A stretch of DNA of 64,000 nucleotides from JABDJZ01 sp047619685 (GTDB lineage: Bacteria > Bacteroidota > Rhodothermia > Rhodothermales > UBA10348), in assembly GCA_047619685.1 (NCBI GenBank), contig JBLHLC010000016.1, positions 28,841-92,840 of the forward strand, read 5' to 3'. The notes under the pieces were generated by a model. The model worked only from the letters and a program-made list of their open reading frames with translations, was not told the DNA's origin and did no database searches. The position numbers and the translations under genes were made by a program. Below are positions 1 through 7,869 of this stretch, in pieces. Each line of letters opens with the position of its first letter. Position 1 is the stretch's first letter.

Positions 1-2
1 AC

Positions 3-677
3 GCCAAAACGGACACGTTGGCTGCCCTGGCGGCAAACCTTGAGTCCCGGTTCGACCGGATAAGACTTCACCTACCGCCGTCCGTCAAGGATGCGCGACC
101 CCTGCAGTGGCGAGGCTGGAGCGTCTCTCCCCTGTATACCTACCGCGTTCCGCTGTCCTCCGGACTGGCCGGATGGTCTTCGGGTGCCAGAAGAACCGGC
201 CGGAAAGGTGCCGACCAGTTTGAGGCCGCCGCAGACCCCGGCGCTGTCAGGGAAGTCATCGAACTCATGTTGGGGAGCTACGAGCGGCAAGGGCGGCCCG
301 CTCCGTGCGGTGCAGATGCCCTCACAGACGCGTGCCTGACCTTGCAGCGTGAAGGCCTGGCCGATCCAGTTGTCGCCCGGAACGCCTCCGGGGAGGCCGA
401 GGCCGGCATCGTATTGCTGCACGGAAAGGACACCTCCTATTACTGGCTGGCAGGGAGCCTGCCGGGGCCTGCCATGACCGTCCTCTTGTCCTACGTCACC
501 GAGTACCTGTCCGGCCGTGCCACCGTGTGGTTCGACCTGGTGGGTGCCAATACCCCCACCATCGCGGAATTCAAGCGCCGATTCGGCCCGGAGCTGGTGC
601 CTTATTGGGCCGCGACTTTTGAGCACGGCATGCTGGCCAGAGGGATCTCTTCCGCTCGGCTGCTTCTGGGCCGGTGA
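3..677 (+). CDS. FemAB/GNAT-like acyltransferase, 5'-truncated by window edge
   Basis: The reading frame is open from the first base of the window, so the true start lies upstream; a TTG at 18 is only the first start-like codon. About 225 C-terminal residues are visible. The segment around QWRGWSVSPLYTY and the end FDLVGANTPTIAEFKRRFG resemble the second half of the GNAT-fold (Acetyltransf_6/FemAB-like) proteins found in Bacteroidota polysaccharide clusters, where a W-x-G...YTY strand and a late 'FD..GAN...I..FK..FG' stretch are common. The role is inferred to be acyl or aminoacyl transfer in surface-glycan or peptidoglycan-related synthesis. The stop overlaps the start of the next membrane protein (GTGA), which suggests one operon with the flippase. 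Family call moderate; substrate unknown. Confidence 0.6.
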   Translation, partial: AKTDTLAALAANLESRFDRIRLHLPPSVKDARPLQWRGWSVSPLYTYRVPLSSGLAGWSSGARRTGRKGADQFEAAADPGAVREVIELMLGSYERQGRPAPCGADALTDACLTLQREGLADPVVARNASGEAEAGIVLLHGKDTSYYWLAGSLPGPAMTVLLSYVTEYLSGRATVWFDLVGANTPTIAEFKRRFGPELVPYWAATFEHGMLARGISSARLLLGR

Positions 678-2251
678 GCAGACCGCGGCGCCGGGTTCGG
701 TCCATGCAGGCCCGCGTGCGTCCTCTGGATGAGGTGCTCCCGGTCATTGTCGTTTGCCTGGCCGTCTCCCTAGCCTACCTCCTGCGTTTCGGCTACGGGA
801 TGGGCTTCAGCGATCAGGATGAGTTCCTGCCCTGGCTTCTGGCAAGGCTCGACCCGGGGACTCTGTCTACGGATTGGTTCGTACAGTCCCAGGCCGAAGC
901 CTTCAACGTCCGAAGCGGATTCCTCCTGATCCTTGAGCCGCTCGCCAGACTCGTCGGGACCGTTCCGGCCGTTGGCACGCTGTACGTAGGGTCTGCTCTT
1001 GGACTGATCACCGCGGTGTATTTCCTCAGCAGGCAACTGGGTGCATCGCCCGTCTGGGCGTCGGCCGGTGTGCTGTTGTCTCTGGTCTTGATGCCAAGGT
1101 GGACACTTGGTGGAAACGCTGCCCCCTCCTCCATGCTGGTGCCGTCTATGATGGCCTGGGCGCTGGCCTTGTGGGCCATCACATTGCTTTTCAAGAGGCG
1201 CTGGCTGACTGCCGGGATTCTCATTGGAGTGGCAGGGTGGATTCAGATTCTGGTTGCGGCACAGGTTGGCGCCATGGCGCTTCTGGGTCTTTTATGGCGT
1301 GACCGCGCGCTGCGGAGTGGTACCGTTTCGTTCGCTCTCAGCGCACTGACCCTGGCCGCTCCGGTCGTACTCCTGCTCTGGCAAGCGGGCGGTGGACTCC
1401 CGGCCGAGTCCCTGGACATACTGGCCAAAGTCCGGGCACCGCATCACTATCTGCCATCGGCGTTTCCCGCGGCCGATTACATCCAGTTCACCCTTCTGCT
1501 GGTTGTTGGCATCATGGGTCTTCGCCAGAGTCGTCTTCAGCGAAGCGGCTCCGCCAACCGCCTGTTGACGGGGCTGATGCTGGGGGCCTGCGTCTTCGTG
1601 GTGGCAGGGATGCTTGCCTGGATCTTCGACGCACCCTGGGTGCTTTCGCTGCAACCGTTCAAAGCGACTGTGTTGGCGGCGGCCCTTGTCGTGGCAGGCA
1701 GTGTGGCCTCCCTCCCCCGAATTTCGGTTCCGGCGTGGTTGTGGGGAGTCGCGGCGGCACTCCTCGTGGCGGGATGGGGGTTTGTGGCCAATGGAGGAAC
1801 GGTACTGGGGCGGCCCACCATCCAGGTTGGCCCGCTCGACATGCAGGAGGCAGCCGCCTGGGTAGAGCGCAATACCCCTGGAGATGCACGAATAGCGATT
1901 CCGCCGTCATCCAGCGGCTTTCGTTTCGCCTCCCGGCGCGCCGTGGCTGTCACGTTCAAGACCTTTCCGTTCAATGCCGAGGGTGCCGCCGGCTGGTACC
2001 AACGGCTCGCTGACTGGGCCCCGGGCGTCCTGCCCCCGGAGCCTGGAGGCGTGACCGAGGGGGGCGTGCCACTGCTGCCGCGGCTCGATGCCGCCTACGA
2101 AGGACTGGACGCGGCGGACGCCAGTCGACTCATGGCCGGATATGAGGTAGACCTCATGCTACGCAAGACCCCTTTTGCGCCGGGCGATTCCCTGATGGAT
2201 CTTCAGGCCATCCGGGGAGCATTCTACATCTACCGTCCCAAGACCCGTTGA
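674..2251 (+). CDS. Polytopic membrane protein, GT-C glycosyltransferase-like
   Basis: A 525-residue protein with roughly ten hydrophobic segments starting near residue 25, and a shorter soluble C-terminal part (from about residue 385). After the first membrane helix comes an acidic loop, GFSDQDEFLPW, followed by an arginine-containing second segment. An early acidic loop after TM1 and a large multi-pass body are typical of GT-C-fold lipid-linked glycosyltransferases and related proteins, but I cannot name the family. The GTG start at 674 overlaps the previous stop (GTGA); an ATG at 704 is an alternative. Its stop overlaps the start of the flippase, so translation of the three genes is probably coupled. 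A role in making or modifying a lipid-linked surface glycan is inference from context only. Confidence 0.55.
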   Translation: MSRPRRRVRSMQARVRPLDEVLPVIVVCLAVSLAYLLRFGYGMGFSDQDEFLPWLLARLDPGTLSTDWFVQSQAEAFNVRSGFLLILEPLARLVGTVPAVGTLYVGSALGLITAVYFLSRQLGASPVWASAGVLLSLVLMPRWTLGGNAAPSSMLVPSMMAWALALWAITLLFKRRWLTAGILIGVAGWIQILVAAQVGAMALLGLLWRDRALRSGTVSFALSALTLAAPVVLLLWQAGGGLPAESLDILAKVRAPHHYLPSAFPAADYIQFTLLLVVGIMGLRQSRLQRSGSANRLLTGLMLGACVFVVAGMLAWIFDAPWVLSLQPFKATVLAAALVVAGSVASLPRISVPAWLWGVAAALLVAGWGFVANGGTVLGRPTIQVGPLDMQEAAAWVERNTPGDARIAIPPSSSGFRFASRRAVAVTFKTFPFNAEGAAGWYQRLADWAPGVLPPEPGGVTEGGVPLLPRLDAAYEGLDAADASRLMAGYEVDLMLRKTPFAPGDSLMDLQAIRGAFYIYRPKTR

Positions 2252-3663
2252 CACCAGATTCCCATCCGCCGAGTTCGCGCCAGGGACTTCTCGGCCCCAT
2301 AGGCACACTTCTTTCTGGGTCGGGAGCCGCACTTGTGATCGGGTACCTGGCAAAACCAGTCCTTCTGCGTCTATTTCCGGTTGCTGCCTTCGGGGTTTTT
2401 GACTTTCTCATCGCGGTGGTCGCAGTGGGACTACCGGTGGCCTCGCTGAAGTTTGAGGACGCCATTGTTTTGCCCGAGGACCAGGAAGAGGCGCGAGACA
2501 TTTGGCTCCTTGCCCTCCTGCTGACGGCGCTGACGGTAGGCTTGAGTGCACTGGGGGTCTTCCTCTTCGGCGATTTGGTGCCGGATCCGGACGCGCGCCT
2601 CTGGTTATGGACGGTTCCTGCCCTCCTTTTGCTGCTGCGGGTCTCAAAACTGTCGGAATTGTGGCTCACGCGTCAGAAGCAGTTTGGGCACATCTCCGCG
2701 GGAGGGGTCAGCCAGAGCGCGGTTACAACGGCCACCCGCATTGGCCTCGGAGCGTCCGGCGCCGGCGTGGGCGGGCTGATTGCAGGGTTCGCCGGGGGGC
2801 ATCTTGTGGCGGCCAGCCTCTACACGTGGGCGGCGCTTCGCAGTCTGCCAAGATCGCATCCCTTCAAGCTACGCCAGGTCGCCCGGAGGTATAGACGTTT
2901 CGCGCTATTTGCCTCGCCTGCCGCCCTGGTGAGCGCACTGGCCACCCGGTTGCCGTTCCTGGTGCTGATGGCCGTCTTCGGCGCGGAAGTCCTCGGCTGG
3001 TTTGGCCAGGCTTTCAACATTCTCTACGTCCCGCTATCGCTTGTCGGGACCGCGGTTGGACAGGTGTTTTTTGTGCGCGCCGCCGAGGCCTATCGTCAGG
3101 GGTCACTTACCAGGGAGGCCGCGGAGGTACACGCGCTTCTTGTGGCCGCCGCCATCGTTCCCCTGGCAGGAGTCTGCGCCGCAGCACCGGACATTTTCGC
3201 CTTCGTGTTTGGGGAAGCCTGGCGGACCGCCGGAGAATTTGCCGTCCCCCTGGCACCCTGGATTGCGCTTTCGGCCGTCGCCTCGCCGCTTACGCGGGTT
3301 TTCGACGTAATGGAGCGCCAGCGCCTGGACCTGGCTCTCACGACCACCATGTTCGCCGCGATGTCGATTGCGCTTTGGGTCGGTTCCGGGTTCCCCGAGG
3401 CGCGTGACATGGTCCTCCTTCTCAGCGCAGCCGGCGTGGTCGCCCGCGTGCTGCAACTGTCCGTTTGTTTGAGGATTGCCGGGCTCTCTGCCCCGGAGGC
3501 CCTGCGTCCGTACCTGCGGCCACTTGTGGAGGGCGCCCTGCTTTTTGCCGTGGTCTACGCCTCCGCATCATTCCTCTCGCCGGCCATTACCACGGCGACC
3601 CTTGCGGCCGGGCTGCTGCTTTGGGCACCCATTTTCTACAAACGAATCCTCGATCATGCCTAG
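2248..3663 (+). CDS. Wzx-like oligosaccharide flippase (MOP superfamily)
   Basis: A 471-residue integral membrane protein with about 12-14 hydrophobic segments spaced evenly along its length. The N-terminal LLGPIGTLLSGSGAALVIGYL and the run LFPVAAFGVFDFLIAVVAVG match the first helices of polysaccharide-export MOP flippases, with the usual acidic loop (KFEDAIVLPED) after helix 2. It would move undecaprenyl-linked oligosaccharide across the inner membrane. The start is TTG at 2248 in a TTGA overlap with the preceding stop. Its position downstream of an acyltransferase and a GT-C-like protein supports a surface-glycan cluster that ends here. Its own last 8 bases overlap the start of the nuclease/phosphatase-family gene. 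Confidence 0.8.
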   Translation: MTPDSHPPSSRQGLLGPIGTLLSGSGAALVIGYLAKPVLLRLFPVAAFGVFDFLIAVVAVGLPVASLKFEDAIVLPEDQEEARDIWLLALLLTALTVGLSALGVFLFGDLVPDPDARLWLWTVPALLLLLRVSKLSELWLTRQKQFGHISAGGVSQSAVTTATRIGLGASGAGVGGLIAGFAGGHLVAASLYTWAALRSLPRSHPFKLRQVARRYRRFALFASPAALVSALATRLPFLVLMAVFGAEVLGWFGQAFNILYVPLSLVGTAVGQVFFVRAAEAYRQGSLTREAAEVHALLVAAAIVPLAGVCAAAPDIFAFVFGEAWRTAGEFAVPLAPWIALSAVASPLTRVFDVMERQRLDLALTTTMFAAMSIALWVGSGFPEARDMVLLLSAAGVVARVLQLSVCLRIAGLSAPEALRPYLRPLVEGALLFAVVYASASFLSPAITTATLAAGLLLWAPIFYKRILDHA

Positions 3664-4576
3664 GACATCCTCGCGACTCCCACGGGAATACGCCCAAGGG
3701 CGGCTAATCGCTCTTCTCTCGGGAGTTACCACCGCACTTGTATTGCTCGCCAGCCCCGGGTGCACGCCTGCGCAGGATGCGGCGACGCCGATCTCGGCCA
3801 TGACATTCAACATTCGCTGGGACAATCCGAACGACGGCCAGGACGCCTGGCCTCACCGCGCGGCGTGGGTGGCCGACGTCATTGGAGCCTCCGGTGCGAG
3901 TGTGGTCGGGCTTCAGGAGGCGCTCCGTCACCAGATTGACACCCTGGCCAGCAGATTGCCTTCGTATGCCTGGATTGGCGTGGGACGTGATGACGGGATG
4001 GACAAGGGCGAGTTTGCCCCCCTCTTCTACCGTACCGATGAACTGGAGCTGCTGGACTGGAGCACCGTCTGGTTATCGGAGACTCCCGCCGACACGGGCT
4101 CGGTTGGCTGGGATGCGGCACTGCCCCGTGTGGCCACCCTCGCCCGTTTTCGCCGTCATGACTCTTCCACCCTTTCTGTGGTCAACGTGCATTTTGACCA
4201 CGTAGGCCGAATCGCAAGGCGCGAGAGCGCGGCCCTTCTGGCGAGCCTGCTGGCCTCGGGTCCGGGAGATGCCACGTCTCCAGAGATCTTGATGGGCGAC
4301 TTCAACATCGTCGATACCACGGCAGCCTACGCCGTCCTGTACGCCAGCGGGCTCACGGATGCCTTCCGGGCCGCCGGCTCTCCCGCACCCATACCCACCT
4401 TTACCGGATTCGACTCCCAGGGAACGCCCGGGGGGCGCATCGACTATGTTTTTGTTCGAAACGCCGCGGTGGGTACCTATCGCGCCCTGGACGAGAGACG
4501 AAATGGCCGATTCGTCTCGGACCACCGACCGGTTATCGTGACACTGGACGACGCGTCCCAACCGGAAACGGAATAA
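3656..4576 (+). CDS. Secreted endonuclease/exonuclease/phosphatase-family protein
   Basis: A 306-residue protein of the EEP fold (DNase I/sphingomyelinase/inositol phosphatase superfamily). The expected metal and catalytic signatures are present in order: TFNIRWDN near residue 50, LQEA with the metal-binding Glu, NVHFDHVG with a His, MGDFNI, GRIDYVFV, and a final SDHRPV. An N-terminal hydrophobic stretch (LIALLSGVTTALVLLASPGC) looks like a signal peptide, possibly a weak lipobox, so the protein is probably periplasmic or surface-located. The ATG at 3656 is chosen because it puts the signal peptide near the N-terminus; an upstream in-frame extension to 3476 lies inside the flippase gene. The substrate cannot be read from sequence. 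A hairpin follows the stop. Confidence 0.85.
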   Translation: MPRTSSRLPREYAQGRLIALLSGVTTALVLLASPGCTPAQDAATPISAMTFNIRWDNPNDGQDAWPHRAAWVADVIGASGASVVGLQEALRHQIDTLASRLPSYAWIGVGRDDGMDKGEFAPLFYRTDELELLDWSTVWLSETPADTGSVGWDAALPRVATLARFRRHDSSTLSVVNVHFDHVGRIARRESAALLASLLASGPGDATSPEILMGDFNIVDTTAAYAVLYASGLTDAFRAAGSPAPIPTFTGFDSQGTPGGRIDYVFVRNAAVGTYRALDERRNGRFVSDHRPVIVTLDDASQPETE

Positions 4577-4613
4577 AACGCAGAAGCCCCGACGGTATTC
4601 CGTCGAGGCTTCT
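4575..4613 (-). terminator. Hairpin between EEP gene and tRNA-Gly, terminator for the tRNA
   Basis: An inverted repeat with arms AGAAGCC-CGACGG and CCGTCG-GGCTTCT (one C/A mismatch, TATT loop) spans 4582-4613. On the minus strand the stem is followed by GCG and then TTTTATT, which fits a rho-independent terminator for the tRNA transcript. On the plus strand no T-run follows, so it may act only weakly, or as an RNA-end stabiliser, for the upstream plus-strand gene. Confidence 0.7.
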
Positions 4614-4630
4614 AACTGGGTCAATTCCTG

Positions 4631-4702
4631 AGCGGGTGATGAGATTCGAACTCACGACCCTCACGTTGGCAACGTGATGCTCTACCACTGAGCTACACCC
4701 GC
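4631..4702 (-). tRNA. tRNA-Gly (anticodon GCC)
   Basis: A complete 72-nt cloverleaf on the minus strand. The acceptor arms GCGGGTG and CACCCGC pair perfectly, the D-loop contains AGTGGTAGAGC, the anticodon stem ATCACGT/ACGTGAG presents GCC (4668-4670), and the T-arm carries GTTCGAATC. The discriminator base is U. The 3' CCA is not encoded, since CAG follows. It decodes GGC and GGU glycine codons. Confidence 0.97.
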
Positions 4703-4715
4703 AGGCAAGACCGGA

Positions 4716-4745
4716 ATAATAGGGTGATGTTGCCGGGGTTGTCAA
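4716..4745 (-). promoter_or_regulatory. Sigma70-like promoter of tRNA-Gly
   Basis: On the minus strand a perfect TTGACA (4740-4745) is followed after 18 bases by TATTAT (4716-4721), and the tRNA 5' end lies 13 bases further on. This allows transcription to start only a few bases ahead of the mature tRNA. It is the clearest promoter in the window. Confidence 0.65.
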
Positions 4746-4826
4746 CGGCGAAAGGCCTCGGAACGCCTGCTTCAACAAGCTTTCGCATGAGTGCCTCCAC
4801 GGCGACGTCCAGGGCCACCCTCAGGA

Positions 4827-5888
4827 TCACTTCGAAGTGCGACGCTGCTTGATTCGTCCCTGCTTGTGCAGCAGTTCCGCATTCAAGATGGCGCCGCCAG
4901 CGGCACCTCTGATGGTGTTGTGGGAAAGGACGACCATGCGAATATCCAGGATGTTGCACGCGCGCACCCTACCGACGGACACCGTCATCCCTCCGCCAAG
5001 TCCGGCGTGTCGCCGGGGTTGGGGAAACCTCGGGTCCTCAAAGACCGCCAGGAAGGGATCAGGGGCGGTCGGCAGGTCCATGTCCGCGATGGGGCTCTTG
5101 AAACTCCGCAAGACATCCTTCACAAGATCAGGCCCCGCAGATTTGCGGAACGAGACGGAGATGGCCTCCAGATGACCATCCAGAACCGGTGCGCGATTAC
5201 AGTGCGCGCTGAAGACCGCGTCCAGTGGCTTCACGCCCTGGTCCCCCACCTGCCCAAGCAGTTTCAGAGGTTCTGTCTCCAGTTTTTCCTCTTCGCCGCC
5301 GATATACGGTATCACATTGCCCAGGATATCGAGTGAGGAAACACCGGGGTAGCCAGCTCCGGACAGAGCCTGCATGGTGGTGACGTGGACCTTGTCCAGA
5401 CCAAAGGCATCAGAAAGCGGCTTGAGAGCACATACCAGGCCGACCGTGGAACAGTTTGGATTCGTTACGATGAATCCGCCGCTCCCGTATGTCTGGCGGT
5501 CAATCAGCACCGTGTGCTCCGGATTGACCTCCGGAATCAGAAGGGGCACGTCCGCCTCCATCCTGAAGTTGCGGGCGTTTGAGATGACCGGATAACCCGC
5601 GCTGGCGAAAGCAGCCTCAACTGATCCGGCCACGCTTGCATCCAGGCCACTGAACACGAAGTCGCAATCCAGGCCCGGCTCGCAGAGTTGGACCGCCATC
5701 TTGCCGATTGCTTCGGGTAGGGGCTCCGAGCCAATCCAGTTGGCGGCCTCGGCATAGGGCTTCCCGGCGGAACGTTCGGACGCTGCGACGGCGGTCACTT
5801 CAAACCACGGGTGTCCGGCAAGAAGGCGAACGAACTGCTGCCCGACGGCGCCGGTGGCGCCAAGAATTCCAACGCGAAGTTTCTGCAT
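4827..5888 (-). CDS. asd: Aspartate-semialdehyde dehydrogenase, archaeal/fungal-type
   Basis: A 353-residue enzyme that reduces aspartyl phosphate to aspartate semialdehyde with NADPH, the branch point to lysine/diaminopimelate, threonine and methionine. The Rossmann motif GILGATGAVGQ is at residues 7-17. The nucleophile is Cys146 in NPNCSTVG and the catalytic base is His239 in DGHLEA. NPNCST followed by DGH-x-E is the pattern of the archaeal/fungal ASADH branch, whereas the classical bacterial enzymes differ around both sites. The ATG at 5888 puts the Rossmann strand at the N-terminus; the open frame extends 34 codons upstream without recognisable domain content. The gene is divergent from folD and points toward the tRNA. 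Confidence 0.93.
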   Translation of the reverse strand: MQKLRVGILGATGAVGQQFVRLLAGHPWFEVTAVAASERSAGKPYAEAANWIGSEPLPEAIGKMAVQLCEPGLDCDFVFSGLDASVAGSVEAAFASAGYPVISNARNFRMEADVPLLIPEVNPEHTVLIDRQTYGSGGFIVTNPNCSTVGLVCALKPLSDAFGLDKVHVTTMQALSGAGYPGVSSLDILGNVIPYIGGEEEKLETEPLKLLGQVGDQGVKPLDAVFSAHCNRAPVLDGHLEAISVSFRKSAGPDLVKDVLRSFKSPIADMDLPTAPDPFLAVFEDPRFPQPRRHAGLGGGMTVSVGRVRACNILDIRMVVLSHNTIRGAAGGAILNAELLHKQGRIKQRRTSK

Positions 5889-5992
5889 TAAAATCTGACT
5901 GATGTCCCGGTTGGGGCCCATTGTGAGGAAGTGGGACAGAACCCGCCCCGTGCGAAATAGTTGTCCTGAGCAGTCATTAAAGCTCGCCACGG

Positions 5993-6889
5993 ATGGATCG
6001 CATGGAAACCCTCACAGCCACCCTCATAGACGGTAGCGCAATAGCTGCCGCCGTTCGCCTGGAAGTCAAAGAGGCTGTGGATGCCTGGACCGCGCAGGGT
6101 AACCGCGCGCCAGTACTCAAAGTCGTGCTCATCGGCGAAGACCCGGCATCGGCTTCATACGTCCGCGGAAAGAATCGTGCTTGCCTGGAAGCAGGCATCG
6201 GGAGCGAGACGCTCACCTTCGGGTCCGACATGTCGGAAGATGCGCTCCTGACGTTGATTGCCGATATGAATGCGGATTCGGGCGTGGACGGGATCCTGAT
6301 TCAGCTGCCCCTCCCAGGTCACATTGACGAGCAGAAGGTGCTACGCGCCATTTCGCCGGCCAAGGACGTTGACTGCTTCCATCCCGAAAACGTAGGTAAC
6401 CTTGTGGCCGGAGTTCCGGGGCTGCAACCCGCCACACCGGCAGGCATCATGGAGATGCTCAAGCGCTCTGAGATTCAGACCCGCGGCAAGACGGCCGTTG
6501 TGATTGGCCGCTCAAATATTGTGGGCAAACCGATGGCGAATCTCCTGGTCCAGAAAGGAATTGACGCAACGGTGACGGTCTGCCATTCACGGACGCCAGA
6601 CCTGGCTGCGGTTTGCCGACGGGCGGATATCCTGGTCGCAGCCATTGGTCGTCCCGGATTTGTCACCGCGGACATGGTAAAACCAGGCGCGGCTGTGATT
6701 GACGTCGGTATCAACCGGGTTGAAGACGCCTCGGCGCCCCGCGGCTACAGACTGGTTGGCGACGTGGACTTCGAGGCCGTTCGGGAAGTCGCAGGGTGGA
6801 TTACGCCCGTCCCACGCGGAGTCGGGCCCATGACCATCGCGATGCTTCTCAAGAACACGCTCTACGCGGCGACGGGTAGCTGGTCATGA
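5993..6889 (+). CDS. folD: Methylenetetrahydrofolate dehydrogenase/cyclohydrolase
   Basis: A 298-residue bifunctional enzyme that interconverts methylene-, methenyl- and formyl-tetrahydrofolate in the cytosol. The catalytic Tyr56 and Lys60 lie in ASYVRGK, the substrate loop is DGILIQLPLP (99-108), and the NADP site is VVIGRSNIVGKP (169-180). The C-terminal signature reads TPVPRGVGPMT, with Arg275 where most family members have Gly. The DVDGFH motif reads DVDCFH and PCTP reads PATP. Length is normal. The start is ATG 5993, with a second ATG at 6002. The stop overlaps the mechanosensitive channel start (ATGA), implying coupled translation, although no functional link is evident. Confidence 0.96.
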   Translation: MDRMETLTATLIDGSAIAAAVRLEVKEAVDAWTAQGNRAPVLKVVLIGEDPASASYVRGKNRACLEAGIGSETLTFGSDMSEDALLTLIADMNADSGVDGILIQLPLPGHIDEQKVLRAISPAKDVDCFHPENVGNLVAGVPGLQPATPAGIMEMLKRSEIQTRGKTAVVIGRSNIVGKPMANLLVQKGIDATVTVCHSRTPDLAAVCRRADILVAAIGRPGFVTADMVKPGAAVIDVGINRVEDASAPRGYRLVGDVDFEAVREVAGWITPVPRGVGPMTIAMLLKNTLYAATGSWS

Positions 6890-7863
6890 TCCAGGACTCC
6901 ACACAGGCTGTACCAAGCGCCCTCCCAGCCGATTCCACCGATGCCCTTAGCGACCTTGGTCGTGGGGTCGAGGAAACCGGGCGGCTTCTGGCTCAGGGCG
7001 ACGTAGGCGATGCCGCATCCATAGTCGTCGACGGTGCTCGGGGAATGGTAGAGACATTCCTGCCGAGCCTGCTCAGTGCCATTTTCGTCTTTCTGTTCTT
7101 CTATGCGGTGTACAGGCTGATCTCGAAGATCCTTGACGCCTCGATGTCTCACAGCGCGCGCGTGGACCACGGGCTTCAGCATCTGACCATGCGGACGTTC
7201 CGGCTGGTAGCCTGGACCTTCATCATCGTGATGGTCCTGGCTCAGTTCGGCGTTGACGTGACGGCGCTTTTGGCCGGTCTCAGTATCGTAGGCATCGCCG
7301 TCAGTTTTGCCGCCAAAGACACGCTGGAGAACTTCATCGCTGGGGTGACCATCATGTTGGACCGCCCCTTCAGCGTTGGCGACTACATCGTTGTGGATGA
7401 CACGTACGGCTGCATCCAGACGATTACACTCAGGTCTACGAGGCTCCTCATGCAGAACGAGGAAATCATGGTCATGCCCAATTTGGCTATGATCAACCAG
7501 AAACTGGTCAACCATTCCATATCGCCCGGCCTTCGTGTGGAAATCAATTTTGGAATCGCCTACCGCGAGTTCCCGGAGGACGCGCGAAGCGTGGTTCTGG
7601 CGCTCTTCGAGGATGACAAACGCCTCGATCCGAACCGCGCGCCGTTCCTGGTCGTCACCGAGATGGGCTCGTCGAGCGTGGATCTCAGCGCCCGCTTTTT
7701 TATAAAGGATCCGGGGATGCAAATCCCCATGCGTACCGAATACACCGAAAAGATCCTGGAGGCCCTCCGCGGTGCCGGAATCGAGATACCATTCCCACAT
7801 CTCCAGGTGCATATCGATGGTGCCAAGGGACTTAGAGGCCTTCCCCAGTTAACTAGCAGTTAA
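6886..7863 (+). CDS. Small-conductance mechanosensitive channel, MscS family
   Basis: A 325-residue inner-membrane protein. After a 50-residue acidic N-terminus come three hydrophobic segments (about 57-82, 103-122 and 126-155). The third is the pore helix, with small residues in VTALLAGLSIVGIAVSFAA followed by the family signature ENFIAGVTIMLDRPFSVGDYI. The cytoplasmic beta domain (VMPN..MINQKLVNHS) and a C-terminal alpha/beta domain follow. It would release osmolytes on hypo-osmotic shock. It starts inside the folD stop (ATGA). The long non-hydrophobic N-terminus is unusual for plain MscS and may be cytoplasmic or regulatory. Confidence 0.92.
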   Translation: MIQDSTQAVPSALPADSTDALSDLGRGVEETGRLLAQGDVGDAASIVVDGARGMVETFLPSLLSAIFVFLFFYAVYRLISKILDASMSHSARVDHGLQHLTMRTFRLVAWTFIIVMVLAQFGVDVTALLAGLSIVGIAVSFAAKDTLENFIAGVTIMLDRPFSVGDYIVVDDTYGCIQTITLRSTRLLMQNEEIMVMPNLAMINQKLVNHSISPGLRVEINFGIAYREFPEDARSVVLALFEDDKRLDPNRAPFLVVTEMGSSSVDLSARFFIKDPGMQIPMRTEYTEKILEALRGAGIEIPFPHLQVHIDGAKGLRGLPQLTSS

Positions 7864-7869
7864 GCGCCA

